NCBI GenBank assembly: GCA_964412615.1
Contig: CAYPPK010000002.1
Location: 20,347-84,346, forward strand
Length of the DNA stretch: 64,000 nucleotides
Reading direction: 5' to 3'
Origin: CAYPPK01 sp964412615
Lineage (GTDB): Bacteria; Patescibacteriota; Minisyncoccia; Sungbacterales; HO2-52-23
Part shown: one piece after another, positions 23,995 to 31,914 of the stretch
How the letters are laid out: the number at the start of each line of letters is the position of its first letter
How positions within the stretch are numbered: the first letter of the stretch is position 1
Made by a program: the position numbers and the translations under genes
The notes under the pieces: model-generated
What the model saw: the letters and a program-made list of their open reading frames with translations, nothing else
What the model was told of the DNA's origin: nothing
Databases searched by the model: none

Positions 23995-26460
23995 ATGGAT
24001 GCTTTGCTAATTTTTACGATTTATGTGGGAGTGGTGCTGCTGGCCGCTTTTTTAGCTTTGCTCTTGTTGGTTTTGCGTCATCTTGCTCGCAAGGGACTTA
24101 TCGCTCGTTCGCTCAATTTGGAGCTTTTGGCCGTGCGCTTCCAGCCCTTTTACCAAATGCAGCAGCAAAATCAGCAGGAACTGAACGCCCAGCAAATCCG
24201 GGAAAAGATCGCGCTCATGGAGCAATTTTACGTGAACTTGCACGGCATCCGCGAAAATCCTTTTCGCACTTTTCTTTACGGCCAGCCCACTTTTGCTTTG
24301 GAACTTACCATCCCGCACCTGGGCGAGGAACTTTTATTTTTCGTGGCCGTACCCAAGCGCCTTACGACGGCCGTAGAGAAAGTAATTCAAGGTATTTTTC
24401 CGGACGCGCACGTGGAGCGTTCGCGCGATTACAATATCTTTAATCCGGATGGAGCCAGTGTTGGCTCTTACTTGCGTCTTAAGGCCAATCCTTATTTCCC
24501 CATTCGCACTTACCAAAAGCTGGAAACAGACCCGATGAAAGAGCTCACCAATATTTTTACCAAACTGGCCAAAGAGGGCGAGGGCGCGGCTTTGCAGGTG
24601 GTAGCAAGGCCGGCCGGCAAAGAGTGGAATAATCGCTTGCGCAAGCGGGTGCGCTATTTATACGAAGGCAAGAGTTGGCATGAAAATTCCTGGCTGAAAA
24701 TTTTAAATGAAATCGTAGATTTTTTCTCTCCGCTTTCGGAAGAATCGCGCAAGCGCCTGCAGGAAAAACGCCTTACGCCGCTGCAGGAAGAAATGGCCAA
24801 AGCCTTGGACGGCAAAGCCGGCAAGCCTTTGTTTGAGGTCAACGTGCGCTTGGTTGCTTCAGCTTCAACTTATGCGAGAGCCCGAGGTATTTTGCAGGGG
24901 CTGGAGCTGTCTTTTGAACAATATTCTGATCCGGCTTTAAATAGTTTTGCCAGCAACGAAGAGAAAAAAAAGAAATTGCGCGAGCTTTTTTTCCATTTTT
25001 CTTTCCGCAGTTTTGCTGACCGGAAAAAAATAATTCTTGGCACCGAAGAGCTGACTTCCGTATTTCATTTTCCCAACGTGCCGATTGAGACGCCGCGCAT
25101 CCGCATCCAAAAAAGCCGCCAAGCGGCTCCGCCGGTGGAATTGCCCGGCGAAGGTTTGCTTTTGGGCTACAACGAATTTCGCGGGGATAAGCGGGAGGTG
25201 AAGATGCTGGAAGAGGATCGCCGGCGCCATCTTTATGTCATCGGCCAAACCGGCACCGGTAAATCCGTATTTTTGGAAAACATGATAATTCAAGATTTGC
25301 AGGAAGGCCGGGGAGTGTGCGTGATTGATCCGCACGGGGAACTGGTGGGCAAAATGCTCGGGTTTGTTCCGCGCCATCGCCTGCAGGATGTGGTTTATTT
25401 TGATCCGGGAGATACCGAGCGGCCCATGGGATTAAACATGCTGGAATACGACCCCGTTTTTCCGGAGCAGAAGACCTTTATTGTAAACGAACTTTTTTCC
25501 ATTTTTCAAAAACTTTACGGGGCCGTTCCCGAGGCGCTCGGCCCCATGTTTGAGCAATATTTCCGCAACGCCACCATGCTGGTCATGGATGATCCGTCTT
25601 CGGGCAATACGCTTTTGGAAATTTCGCGGGTCATGTCGGACAAGCCCTTCCGCGATCTTAAGCTTTCGCGCGCCAAAAATATCGTGGTGAAAAATTTCTG
25701 GACCCAGGTAGCCGAAAAAGCGGGCGGCGAGAGTGAACTGCGCAACATGGTGCCTTACATCACCTCCAAATTTGACGTATTTTTGGCCAATGAAATCATG
25801 CGGCCCATTATTGCCCAGGAAAAATCCGCTTTTAATTTTCGGGAAATCATGGACAGCCAGAAGATCTTCCTGGTGAATTTATCCAAAGGACGCCTGGGGG
25901 ATATAAATTCCTCGCTTATCGGACTTATTATTGTCGGCAAAATTTTAATGGCGGCTCTCGGCCGGGTAAACGTGGGAGAGGAGAAACGCAAGGACTTTTA
26001 TCTCTATATTGACGAGTTTCAAAACGTAACCACCGATTCCATCGCCACCATACTTTCCGAGGCCCGCAAGTATCGCCTGGATCTTATTATTACCCACCAG
26101 TTTATTGGCCAGCTGAAAGAAGAAATTAAAAAAGCGGTTTTTGGCAATGTCGGCTCTTTGGCCTCCTTCCGCATCGGGTCGGACGACGCGGAATTTGTAG
26201 CCAAGCAGTTCAAGCCGGTGTTTGGCGAGCAGGATTTATTGAATCTGGACAATTTTAATTGCTATCTAAAACTTCTGATCCGAGGCCAGACCACCCAGCC
26301 ATTCAGTTTAAAAACCTATCCGCCTCAAAAAAGCGAGGCAACTGTGGCCCAGCTTGCCCGAGAAATTTCCCGCACCAAATACGGCCGTTCTCGGGAAGAA
26401 ATAGAAGCAGAAATCATGCGGCGGCATGAGGTTCCGGAAACCGAGAAGGTTTTCACTTAA
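23995..26460 (+). CDS. HerA/VirB4/TraG-type DNA-transfer or secretion ATPase
   Basis: The 821-aa protein has an N-terminal membrane segment at about residues 3-25, a long mixed domain, and a RecA-like ATPase core with Walker A GQTGTGKS near residue 415, the Walker-B-like VCVIDPHGEL further on, FYLYIDEFQNV as second acidic motif, and an arginine/QFIGQL region near the C-terminus. This matches the DUF87/TraM-recognition ATPases of type IV secretion and pilus systems. No VirB6, VirB8 or relaxase is adjacent, so whether it moves DNA or protein is open. The ATG at 23995 is preferred to a TTG one codon before. Confidence 0.85.
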   Translation: MDALLIFTIYVGVVLLAAFLALLLLVLRHLARKGLIARSLNLELLAVRFQPFYQMQQQNQQELNAQQIREKIALMEQFYVNLHGIRENPFRTFLYGQPTFALELTIPHLGEELLFFVAVPKRLTTAVEKVIQGIFPDAHVERSRDYNIFNPDGASVGSYLRLKANPYFPIRTYQKLETDPMKELTNIFTKLAKEGEGAALQVVARPAGKEWNNRLRKRVRYLYEGKSWHENSWLKILNEIVDFFSPLSEESRKRLQEKRLTPLQEEMAKALDGKAGKPLFEVNVRLVASASTYARARGILQGLELSFEQYSDPALNSFASNEEKKKKLRELFFHFSFRSFADRKKIILGTEELTSVFHFPNVPIETPRIRIQKSRQAAPPVELPGEGLLLGYNEFRGDKREVKMLEEDRRRHLYVIGQTGTGKSVFLENMIIQDLQEGRGVCVIDPHGELVGKMLGFVPRHRLQDVVYFDPGDTERPMGLNMLEYDPVFPEQKTFIVNELFSIFQKLYGAVPEALGPMFEQYFRNATMLVMDDPSSGNTLLEISRVMSDKPFRDLKLSRAKNIVVKNFWTQVAEKAGGESELRNMVPYITSKFDVFLANEIMRPIIAQEKSAFNFREIMDSQKIFLVNLSKGRLGDINSSLIGLIIVGKILMAALGRVNVGEEKRKDFYLYIDEFQNVTTDSIATILSEARKYRLDLIITHQFIGQLKEEIKKAVFGNVGSLASFRIGSDDAEFVAKQFKPVFGEQDLLNLDNFNCYLKLLIRGQTTQPFSLKTYPPQKSEATVAQLAREISRTKYGRSREEIEAEIMRRHEVPETEKVFT

Positions 26461-26518
26461 ATTACATGCGGCTCGTAAATAGTTTCTAAGGATTTAAACT
26501 AATTTTTTTTTACTCATC

Positions 26519-27181
26519 ATGATTACCAAACAGGATTATGCCATCGGAGCGTTGATTGGGTTTATGGCCGGCATCTTCGCGCTTCCCACGCTTATCAATT
26601 TGGGATTGCGGGATTTGGGAATTCTTTCCCTGGTCCCGCTTGTTTTCCCAATTCTTTTTCTTTTCGGAATCGGGCTGGCAAGTTTTTTTTCCCGCTGGCT
26701 GGCCATCATGGCTCAATTCGGAAAGTTTGCCGCGGTTGGTATTTTAAACACCGCGATTGATTTTGGAGTTTTGAATATCTTAAGCCTGATCACCGGAGTA
26801 ACTGCCGGATTTGTTTTAGGAGGAGTAAATATCCCGGGGTTCATTTTGGCCGTTAGCAACGCTTATTTTTGGAACAAGTTTTGGGTTTTTCGGGATCGGG
26901 AAGGCGGGGTTTTAGGCGATTTTCCCAAATTTTTAGCCGTGTCTTTGGTAGGTTTGCTGATCAATAGCGGAACAGTGGTCTTATTTACGACTTTTTTGCC
27001 GGTTGTATCCAGCGTAAGCAGTGCTGCCTGGCTTAATGTGGCCAAAGTTTTTGCCACGGTCATTTCGCTTGCCTGGAATTTTCTTGGCTATAAATTTTGG
27101 GTATTTAAAATTACTCCTCGGCTGGCGGGAAAAAACCAGGCCATTTCTCTTGACAGTGCCAGATTTTACGATAAGGTATAG
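26519..27181 (+). CDS. GtrA-family membrane protein
   Basis: A 220-aa protein with an N-terminal hydrophobic hairpin (about residues 10-60) and then the four-span GtrA core starting FGKFAAVGILNTAIDFGVLN and including NAYFWNKFWVF, the family signature. GtrA proteins are thought to help flip polyprenyl-linked sugars. This fits with the two GT39-like transferases upstream. The N-terminal extra spans are typical of long GtrA members. Confidence 0.87.
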   Translation: MITKQDYAIGALIGFMAGIFALPTLINLGLRDLGILSLVPLVFPILFLFGIGLASFFSRWLAIMAQFGKFAAVGILNTAIDFGVLNILSLITGVTAGFVLGGVNIPGFILAVSNAYFWNKFWVFRDREGGVLGDFPKFLAVSLVGLLINSGTVVLFTTFLPVVSSVSSAAWLNVAKVFATVISLAWNFLGYKFWVFKITPRLAGKNQAISLDSARFYDKV

Positions 27182-27202
27182 ACAGCTCAAAGGAGAAAAA
27201 CC

Positions 27203-27679
27203 GTGTCAGAAAATCCGCTTCTGGGAAAAATTGCCGATAAGGATGCAGTAGCTCTGGGTATACTCGTGAACACTGCTGGCAAGTACGGGCGTTTGAAACT
27301 GGCGCAAGATTTGCTGGAGATGGGCAGAACGCCAGTTGATGGTTTCCCGGTGTCAGAGAAAATGCCAAACTTTCTACCCTGGAACCCATTGGCCGAAATT
27401 AAAAAGCCGGAAGATTTGGATGATGCCCTAAAGGTTTTTGCCGATCATGTTGTTCACCAAGTGCTTAATTTGGAAAAATGGCGCGGATTTGGCCCGGCTA
27501 TTGGTTTATTGGTGCAATTGAAATCCTTTGACAAGGAGACATGGGAAGTAATCGCTGATATACTGGAGAAGCAGCCAAACGGTTCAAGAGGATTGATTAT
27601 TGCGGAAATGGTAAAAAATCATAAGCGGCGTCAGCGAGAGAACTGGGAAAACCAGCTTGCGTTTTCTCAACCCGACTGA
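27203..27679 (+). CDS. Unknown 158-aa soluble protein
   Basis: The frame begins at GTG after AAAGGAGAAA, a good ribosome site, and ends directly before a clear terminator. The product is mainly helical, without signal peptide, membrane span or cysteine cluster. Residues 1-40 and 75-140 could form helical repeats (for example AIGLLVQLKSFDKETWEVIADIL, in part). I do not recognise a family. Own ribosome site and terminator support it as a real gene. Confidence 0.65.
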   Translation: MSENPLLGKIADKDAVALGILVNTAGKYGRLKLAQDLLEMGRTPVDGFPVSEKMPNFLPWNPLAEIKKPEDLDDALKVFADHVVHQVLNLEKWRGFGPAIGLLVQLKSFDKETWEVIADILEKQPNGSRGLIIAEMVKNHKRRQRENWENQLAFSQPD

Positions 27680-27680
27680 T

Positions 27681-27703
27681 GACCTCTATAAGAGGTCTTT
27701 TAA
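27681..27703 (+). terminator. Terminator after the 158-aa gene
   Basis: GACCTCT and AGAGGTC form a perfect 7-bp stem around ATA, followed by TTTTAATTT. Confidence 0.8.
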
Positions 27704-27737
27704 TTTAAACAAGATATGCTATTATGCAGGAGAAAAT

Positions 27738-28892
27738 ATGTCTCAAGTCCTGTATCGCAAACATCGTCCCAAAAGTTTTGAAGAAGTGGTGGGGCAGGAG
27801 CATGTGGTGACCGCCATCCGCAACTCTTTGGAGGCCGGCAAAGTTGCCCATGCTTATTTATTTTCCGGTCCTAGGGGAGTTGGCAAAACCACCCTGGCCC
27901 GGCTTATCGCTAAGTCGCTGAATTGCGCGCACTATTCGCATGTGCCCGTTCGCATTGCCGAAGGCCGCAGGCCGGAGGCGGGCTATTCGCATACCATACC
28001 CTGCAACACTTGCGAATATTGCGAGGACTTTAACAAGGGAAGAGCGATTGATTTGATAGAAATTGATGCCGCTTCCAACCGCGGCATTGATGAAATCCGG
28101 GAATTGCGCGAAGGAGTGAAATTTGTCCCGACCAAAGGCAAATTTAAATGCTACATTATTGACGAGGCGCGTCAGCTTACCAAAGAAGCTTCCAACGCGC
28201 TTTTAAAAACATTGGAAGAACCGCCGGCTCATGCCATTTTTGTTTTGGCTACCACCGAGCCGGACAAAATGCTTTCTACTATTATTTCCCGCACCCAGCA
28301 TTATGAATTCCGGCGGCCAAACATAGCGCAAATCTCGGATCGCCTGACTTTAGTCGCTAAAAAAGAAAAAGCCATGCTGGAAAAAGACGCGGCCCATCTG
28401 ATTGCGTTGGCGGCTGAAGGTTCTTTGCGCGATGCCGAAAGCATTCTGGGGCAAATCATGGCGGTGGAAGATAAAAAAATCACCAGGGAAGAAGTGGAAA
28501 ATATTCTGGGCTTGCCCCGCCGGGAAGCGGCTAAAAAAATGTTTGCCTTGGTAGCCCAAAAAGACACGTCTGCGGCTCTGGCTTTGATCCAGGAAGTTTC
28601 GGAGGCCGGATACGACCTGACCAGTTTTTCCAAAATGTTATTGCAATATTTCCGCAACGCTTTTTTTCTCAAAACCGATCCGGCTTTGAAAAAATTCGTG
28701 GAGCAGGAAATGCTTCCGGACGAGCTGGAGTGCATCTCGGCCAATCTCGCTTCTTTTGCGCCGCAGGATCTCTCCCGCGGCCTTGGCGTCATCACTGAAA
28801 ATCTTCTGCTTTTCAAAAAAACTCCGATTCCCCAGCTTCCTTTGGAGATTACCGTGGTTGACCTTATCCATGGACGTGCCCCGCAAGAATAA
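27738..28892 (+). CDS. dnaX: DNA polymerase III gamma/tau subunit, short form
   Basis: A 384-aa clamp-loader ATPase: Walker A GPRGVGKTT near residue 47, a cysteine zinc module (CNTCEYC, with an upstream cysteine), and TLEEPPAHAIFVLATTEP with SRTQHYEF, the sensor region. The Walker-B segment reads IIDEARQL, where most DnaX have DEVH. It stops after domain III, lacking the tau extensions that bind helicase and polymerase, so it is a gamma-only form. The ATG at 27738 gives the family N-terminus MSQVLYRKHRPKSFEEVVGQ. It overlaps the next gene by 23 bases. Confidence 0.93.
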   Translation: MSQVLYRKHRPKSFEEVVGQEHVVTAIRNSLEAGKVAHAYLFSGPRGVGKTTLARLIAKSLNCAHYSHVPVRIAEGRRPEAGYSHTIPCNTCEYCEDFNKGRAIDLIEIDAASNRGIDEIRELREGVKFVPTKGKFKCYIIDEARQLTKEASNALLKTLEEPPAHAIFVLATTEPDKMLSTIISRTQHYEFRRPNIAQISDRLTLVAKKEKAMLEKDAAHLIALAAEGSLRDAESILGQIMAVEDKKITREEVENILGLPRREAAKKMFALVAQKDTSAALALIQEVSEAGYDLTSFSKMLLQYFRNAFFLKTDPALKKFVEQEMLPDELECISANLASFAPQDLSRGLGVITENLLLFKKTPIPQLPLEITVVDLIHGRAPQE

Positions 28893-29574
28893 AAACAAAG
28901 TTGCCGTCTTTGACATTGATGGGACCATCTTCCGCTCCTCGCTTTTGATTGAACTCATGGAGGCGCTGATCTTGGAGAAAGTTATTCCGGCCAAAACCGA
29001 GAAGCTTTGGGAGAAAGATTATTTGGCCTGGCTGGAACGCCGCGGCTCCTATCAGGATTATATAAGCAAGGTAATTTTGGCGAGCCGCCGGCATCTGCGC
29101 GGCGTAAGCCAGTTTAAGGTTTGGGAAGTTGCCAAAAAGGTTTTGGCTTTTCATCAAAACCGGGTTTATCGCTTTAGCCGGGATTTGGTTAAAGAGCTGA
29201 AGCCAACCCATTTTCTTCTGGCCATCTCCGGCTCGCCTTTTGACATTGTCCAGCCGTTTTGCCGGGAGTTCGGCTTTGACAAGGTTTACGGCACGATCTA
29301 CGAGGTGGACGGCAAGTCGCGCTTCACCGGCAAAGTATTTTACGAGGACTTTGTCCGCGACAAGCGAAAGACCTTTGAGCGCGCGCTTATCAAAGAGGGT
29401 CTGATCCTGAAAGGATCGGTAGGCGTGGGGGATACGGAAACGGACATTCCTTTCCTGAAAATGGTGGAGCGGCCGATCGCCTTCAATCCCAATGAAAAAC
29501 TTTACCGCGAAGCCAAACGCCGAGGCTGGGAGATAGTCGTGGAGAGAAAAGATGTGGTATATAGGATGAAATAG
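28870..29574 (+). CDS. HAD-superfamily IB phosphatase (SerB-like)
   Basis: A 234-aa hydrolase with HAD motif I FDIDGTIF near residue 13, motif II in LLAISGSPFDIV (serine), a conserved lysine, and motif III in GVGDTETDIPFLKMV. This is the HAD-IB group that includes phosphoserine phosphatase and RpfF-type/CicA phosphatases. Substrate cannot be fixed. The ATG at 28870 lies inside the end of dnaX, a translational overlap; a longer frame reading through dnaX is rejected. Confidence 0.87.
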   Translation: MDVPRKNKNKVAVFDIDGTIFRSSLLIELMEALILEKVIPAKTEKLWEKDYLAWLERRGSYQDYISKVILASRRHLRGVSQFKVWEVAKKVLAFHQNRVYRFSRDLVKELKPTHFLLAISGSPFDIVQPFCREFGFDKVYGTIYEVDGKSRFTGKVFYEDFVRDKRKTFERALIKEGLILKGSVGVGDTETDIPFLKMVERPIAFNPNEKLYREAKRRGWEIVVERKDVVYRMK

Positions 29575-29905
29575 CTTCGCTCGCGGTGCCCTCGGCACAT
29601 GCTTCTGAAAAGCTTCGCCTGCCACGGTCAACACGCCACTCGTGTGGCGTGTTGAGACCAACTCTGGATTTTCCGCGAAAAACGTGTTAGAATTCAGTCG
29701 TCCGTAAGTATTATTTGGGAGTGGTGTAATTGGGCCGAAGCAAACANNNNNNNNNNNNNNNNNNNNNNNNNNNNNNNNNNNNNNNNNNNNNNNNNNNNNN
29801 NNNNNNNNNNNNNNNNNNNNNNCCAACCGCGTGCGAGCGTTAAGAAATACCCCGGATTTTGCCGAGGGGGCAAAATCACGTCTGACTTATGTTTCTGTCT
29901 ATTCC
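29575..29905. other. Gene-free stretch with hairpins, a tRNA-like 5' piece and an assembly gap
   Basis: A perfect 12-bp hairpin lies at 29628-29655 (TCAACACGCCAC with its complement). At 29715-29735, TTGGGAGTGGTGTAATTGG resembles the acceptor and D-loop start of a tRNA but is followed by unrelated bases and by 76 N (29747-29822). After the gap, ATTTTGCC and GGCAAAAT form a hairpin at 29856-29876. No coding frame is supported. Confidence 0.5.
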
Positions 29906-29976
29906 TGCGGGGTCGTCTAACGGTAGGACATGGGCCTTTGAAGCCCAGTATGAAGGTTCGATTCCTTCCCCCGCAG
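29906..29976 (+). tRNA. tRNA-Gln (anticodon TTG)
   Basis: A complete cloverleaf: acceptor TGCGGGG with CCCCGCA, D arm with TAACGGTAG loop, anticodon stem TGGGC/GCCCA with loop CTTTGAA (anticodon TTG), a four-base variable loop, and T arm GAAGG/CCTTC with loop TTCGATT. Discriminator base is G and CCA is not encoded. U at position 1 is usual for bacterial tRNA-Gln. It marks the left edge of the accessory island. Confidence 0.92.
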
Positions 29977-29998
29977 GAATGAACAGAAACTGCTAAAA

Positions 29999-30056
29999 CT
30001 TCAGGTTCGAGACCTGACTCCCCAGATTCTTTGCGACCCTTACCGAGACGGGTCAG
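29999..30056 (+). repeat. Intergenic ACCGAGA element, copy 1
   Basis: GGTTCGAGACC, then 17 bases, then a GACCCTTACCGAGACGGGT core. The same parts with exactly the same 17-base spacing recur at 30971-31027. It precedes the alpha/beta hydrolase gene by about 58 bases. The first part also looks like a tRNA T arm (TCAGG/CCTGA), but no tRNA can be completed around it. Confidence 0.55.
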
Positions 30057-30113
30057 GCGTTACAAGCGCAGGCTCATAAGGGTAGGAGGGAAATATTTTG
30101 ACAACGGCAAATA

Positions 30114-30884
30114 ATGGCAAAACTTTTTATCAAAAATAGGAAAGATCAGAATCTCTCGGTTCTTCTTGAGCTGAGCGAAAATCAAAAGGGGCTTGCTTTT
30201 GTCATGCACGGACTTAGCGGATTCAAAGAACAAGACCATATAAAAACATTTGCAGACGCATTTCTAGGAGAGGGTTTTTCTGTAGTAAGATTTGATACTA
30301 CAAATACATTCGGGGAAAGCGACGGCAACTATGAAGATGCCACAACAACTAATTATTATGAAGATTTAGAAGATGTAATAAATTGGGCAAAGCAACAAAA
30401 ATGGTTCCAGAAGCCGTTTGCACTAGCTGGACATAGTTTGGGCGGTATCTGCACTGCTTTGTATGCTGAAAATCACCCTGAAGAAATCTCGGGACTCGCC
30501 CCAATTTCAACAGTTATTTCAGGAAGGCTTAGTGAGCAAACGAAGGCATACAAAAATATAGTTGAGGAGTGGAAAGAAACTGGTTGGCGTGCCGAAATAG
30601 GACACAACGGGACAATAAAACGGCTCAAATGGGCACACATGGAAGATAGGCTCAAATATGATTTACTCTTGAAAGCCGAAAAACTTACCATGCCGGTACT
30701 CCTCATCGTCGGAGACCAAGATGAGAGTACTCCTCCTCAACACCAGCAAATACTTTATGACAAGCTGTCCGGTAAAAAAGAAATGCACATCATCAAAGAT
30801 GCTCCTCATACTTTTCGAGACCCAGATCATCTAAAACAAATACATCAGTTGTTTGGGATATGGATTGAAAAGAATCTTTTATAA
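30114..30884 (+). CDS. Alpha/beta hydrolase (serine esterase/peptidase-like)
   Basis: A 256-aa single-domain hydrolase. The oxyanion region is FVMHGLSGFKEQD, the nucleophile elbow is GHSLGG (serine near residue 109), the acid aspartate lies in IVGDQDESTPP, and the histidine in APHTFRDPDHL. It fits the S33/hydrolase_4 group that cleaves esters or short acyl substrates. Cytoplasmic, no signal peptide. It is the first gene of an AT-richer island bounded by tRNA-Gln and is flanked on both sides by related intergenic repeats. Confidence 0.85.
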   Translation: MAKLFIKNRKDQNLSVLLELSENQKGLAFVMHGLSGFKEQDHIKTFADAFLGEGFSVVRFDTTNTFGESDGNYEDATTTNYYEDLEDVINWAKQQKWFQKPFALAGHSLGGICTALYAENHPEEISGLAPISTVISGRLSEQTKAYKNIVEEWKETGWRAEIGHNGTIKRLKWAHMEDRLKYDLLLKAEKLTMPVLLIVGDQDESTPPQHQQILYDKLSGKKEMHIIKDAPHTFRDPDHLKQIHQLFGIWIEKNLL

Positions 30885-30889
30885 CCCCT

Positions 30890-31027
30890 ACCGAGACCCC
30901 TCACTATAGGGAAGGGAATGATCTCTAGGGAATGATCTCTAAAGAAGCCCCGAGGTACCTCATTGGGTAGGGTTCCAGACCGGAGAGGTCAGCATCCCTG
31001 CGACCCCTACCGAGACGGGTTAGTGGA
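30890..31027 (+). repeat. Intergenic ACCGAGA element pair, copy 2
   Basis: ACCGAGACCCCTC begins a few bases after the hydrolase stop, and the element GGTTCCAGACC-N17-GACCCCTACCGAGACGGGT ends at 31027, 35 bases before the next gene. GGTAGGG (30966-30972) pairs with CCCTACC in the core, with GACC/GGTC inside. A 14-base unit GGGAATGATCTCTA is exactly duplicated at 30914-30927 and 30928-30941. Confidence 0.6.
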
Positions 31028-31061
31028 GCGGTATGAATATATGCATATGAAATAGCTAGAC

Positions 31062-31784
31062 ATGAATAGGAAATTTTTTAAGATTTTTCATAAATATCGT
31101 GAAAGGAAATATCATCGAGATCTTGAGCAAATGCGAGATGATTTTTCAAGGAGAGGTCTAACTCAATCTGGTATGCGTGTTCGCACAGAGCAGGATTTAA
31201 AAGATGATTTTGAGGACGAGGTTGCGATGAAAGAAGAAGAGTCAATCGCGTATGAAGATGAGAAGGATGCGCACAGGAGGGAAATGAGTAATTCTATTTA
31301 CACAAATCGTATCTTGGCTATTGTCGCGGTGCTTGGCCTTTTCTTGTCAATTGTTGTTTTCTATTTTACAGCACATGAAGCAGATGAAACGAATAAGCGG
31401 GCAGACGCCGAATTTCAGTTCCGAACTAGACCCTATTTGATTATTGATAACATAGAAGGGAACACCAATCTCGACACTACAAAGTCAGATTTCAAAGTAT
31501 TTATTAAAAATTCTGGAAATATACCAGCAAGAATTATTTCTCAGGCGATGGATTGTCCTAGTAGTTCTATCCCCTTATTTGTACCAAAAGGAGATATTGT
31601 TGGAGCTAACCAAAGTATTGTTTACCAATTCACCTTACAAGGTATGAAAGAAATCAGTTGTAATCTTGACATCAGATACGGTTCGGCTATTGAAGGTTTT
31701 TCTGAGAAAGAATACGAAACGCAGCAAAAGTTCTTATATAAATTCGGAGAGCAAATGCATTCAGGCGGTGGGTTTATGAGATAG
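31062..31784 (+). CDS. Unknown 240-aa single-span membrane protein
   Basis: Residues 1-80 are charged and probably helical or coiled (many E, D, R), one membrane segment lies at about residues 83-104 (ILAIVAVLGLFLSIVVFYF), and the rest is a beta-rich domain with RPYLIIDNIEG and VFIKNSGNIPARI. Such proteins with a cytoplasmic coil, one span and a small beta domain occur as accessory genes in many bacteria. Function unknown. Codon use is AT-rich compared with the core genes of the window. A related repeat motif follows its stop directly. Confidence 0.6.
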   Translation: MNRKFFKIFHKYRERKYHRDLEQMRDDFSRRGLTQSGMRVRTEQDLKDDFEDEVAMKEEESIAYEDEKDAHRREMSNSIYTNRILAIVAVLGLFLSIVVFYFTAHEADETNKRADAEFQFRTRPYLIIDNIEGNTNLDTTKSDFKVFIKNSGNIPARIISQAMDCPSSSIPLFVPKGDIVGANQSIVYQFTLQGMKEISCNLDIRYGSAIEGFSEKEYETQQKFLYKFGEQMHSGGGFMR

Positions 31785-31885
31785 ACCGAGACCCCTCGTT
31801 AAGATGAGAAGGACTCGTATCTAAAAAAGCTCCAAGGTGTCCCGCTGGTCTGGGTCTACACCGAGATGGCCAGCCACATTGAGCT
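31785..31885 (+). repeat. Intergenic ACCGAGA element pair, copy 3
   Basis: ACCGAGACCCCTC follows the stop codon of the membrane gene, exactly as after the hydrolase gene. A second motif ACACCGAGATGGCCAGCC lies about 73 bases further on, inside a GCTGG/CCAGC stem. Between them, the string TCTAAAAAAGCTCCAAGGT aligns with TCTAAAGAAGCCCCGAGGT of copy 2. Confidence 0.55.
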
Positions 31886-31914
31886 AGGTTATCGCGCCCG
31901 GGACGCTTTCGCGT

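Noticed and set aside
28864..29826. 320-codon minus-strand frame including the N run
   Set aside because: It is antisense to the HAD phosphatase gene and includes unknown bases; no domain recognised.
29998..30026. Complete tRNA based on the T arm TCAGG/CCTGA and CTCCCCAG tail
   Set aside because: No anticodon or D arm can be placed upstream before the intact tRNA-Gln, and the same region aligns with a repeat copy at 30971 with the same spacing.
30885..31914. Classical integron attC sites
   Set aside because: The core sites RYYYAAC and GTTRRRY are not found in the right places, and no integrase gene is in the window; only the cassette-like order remains.
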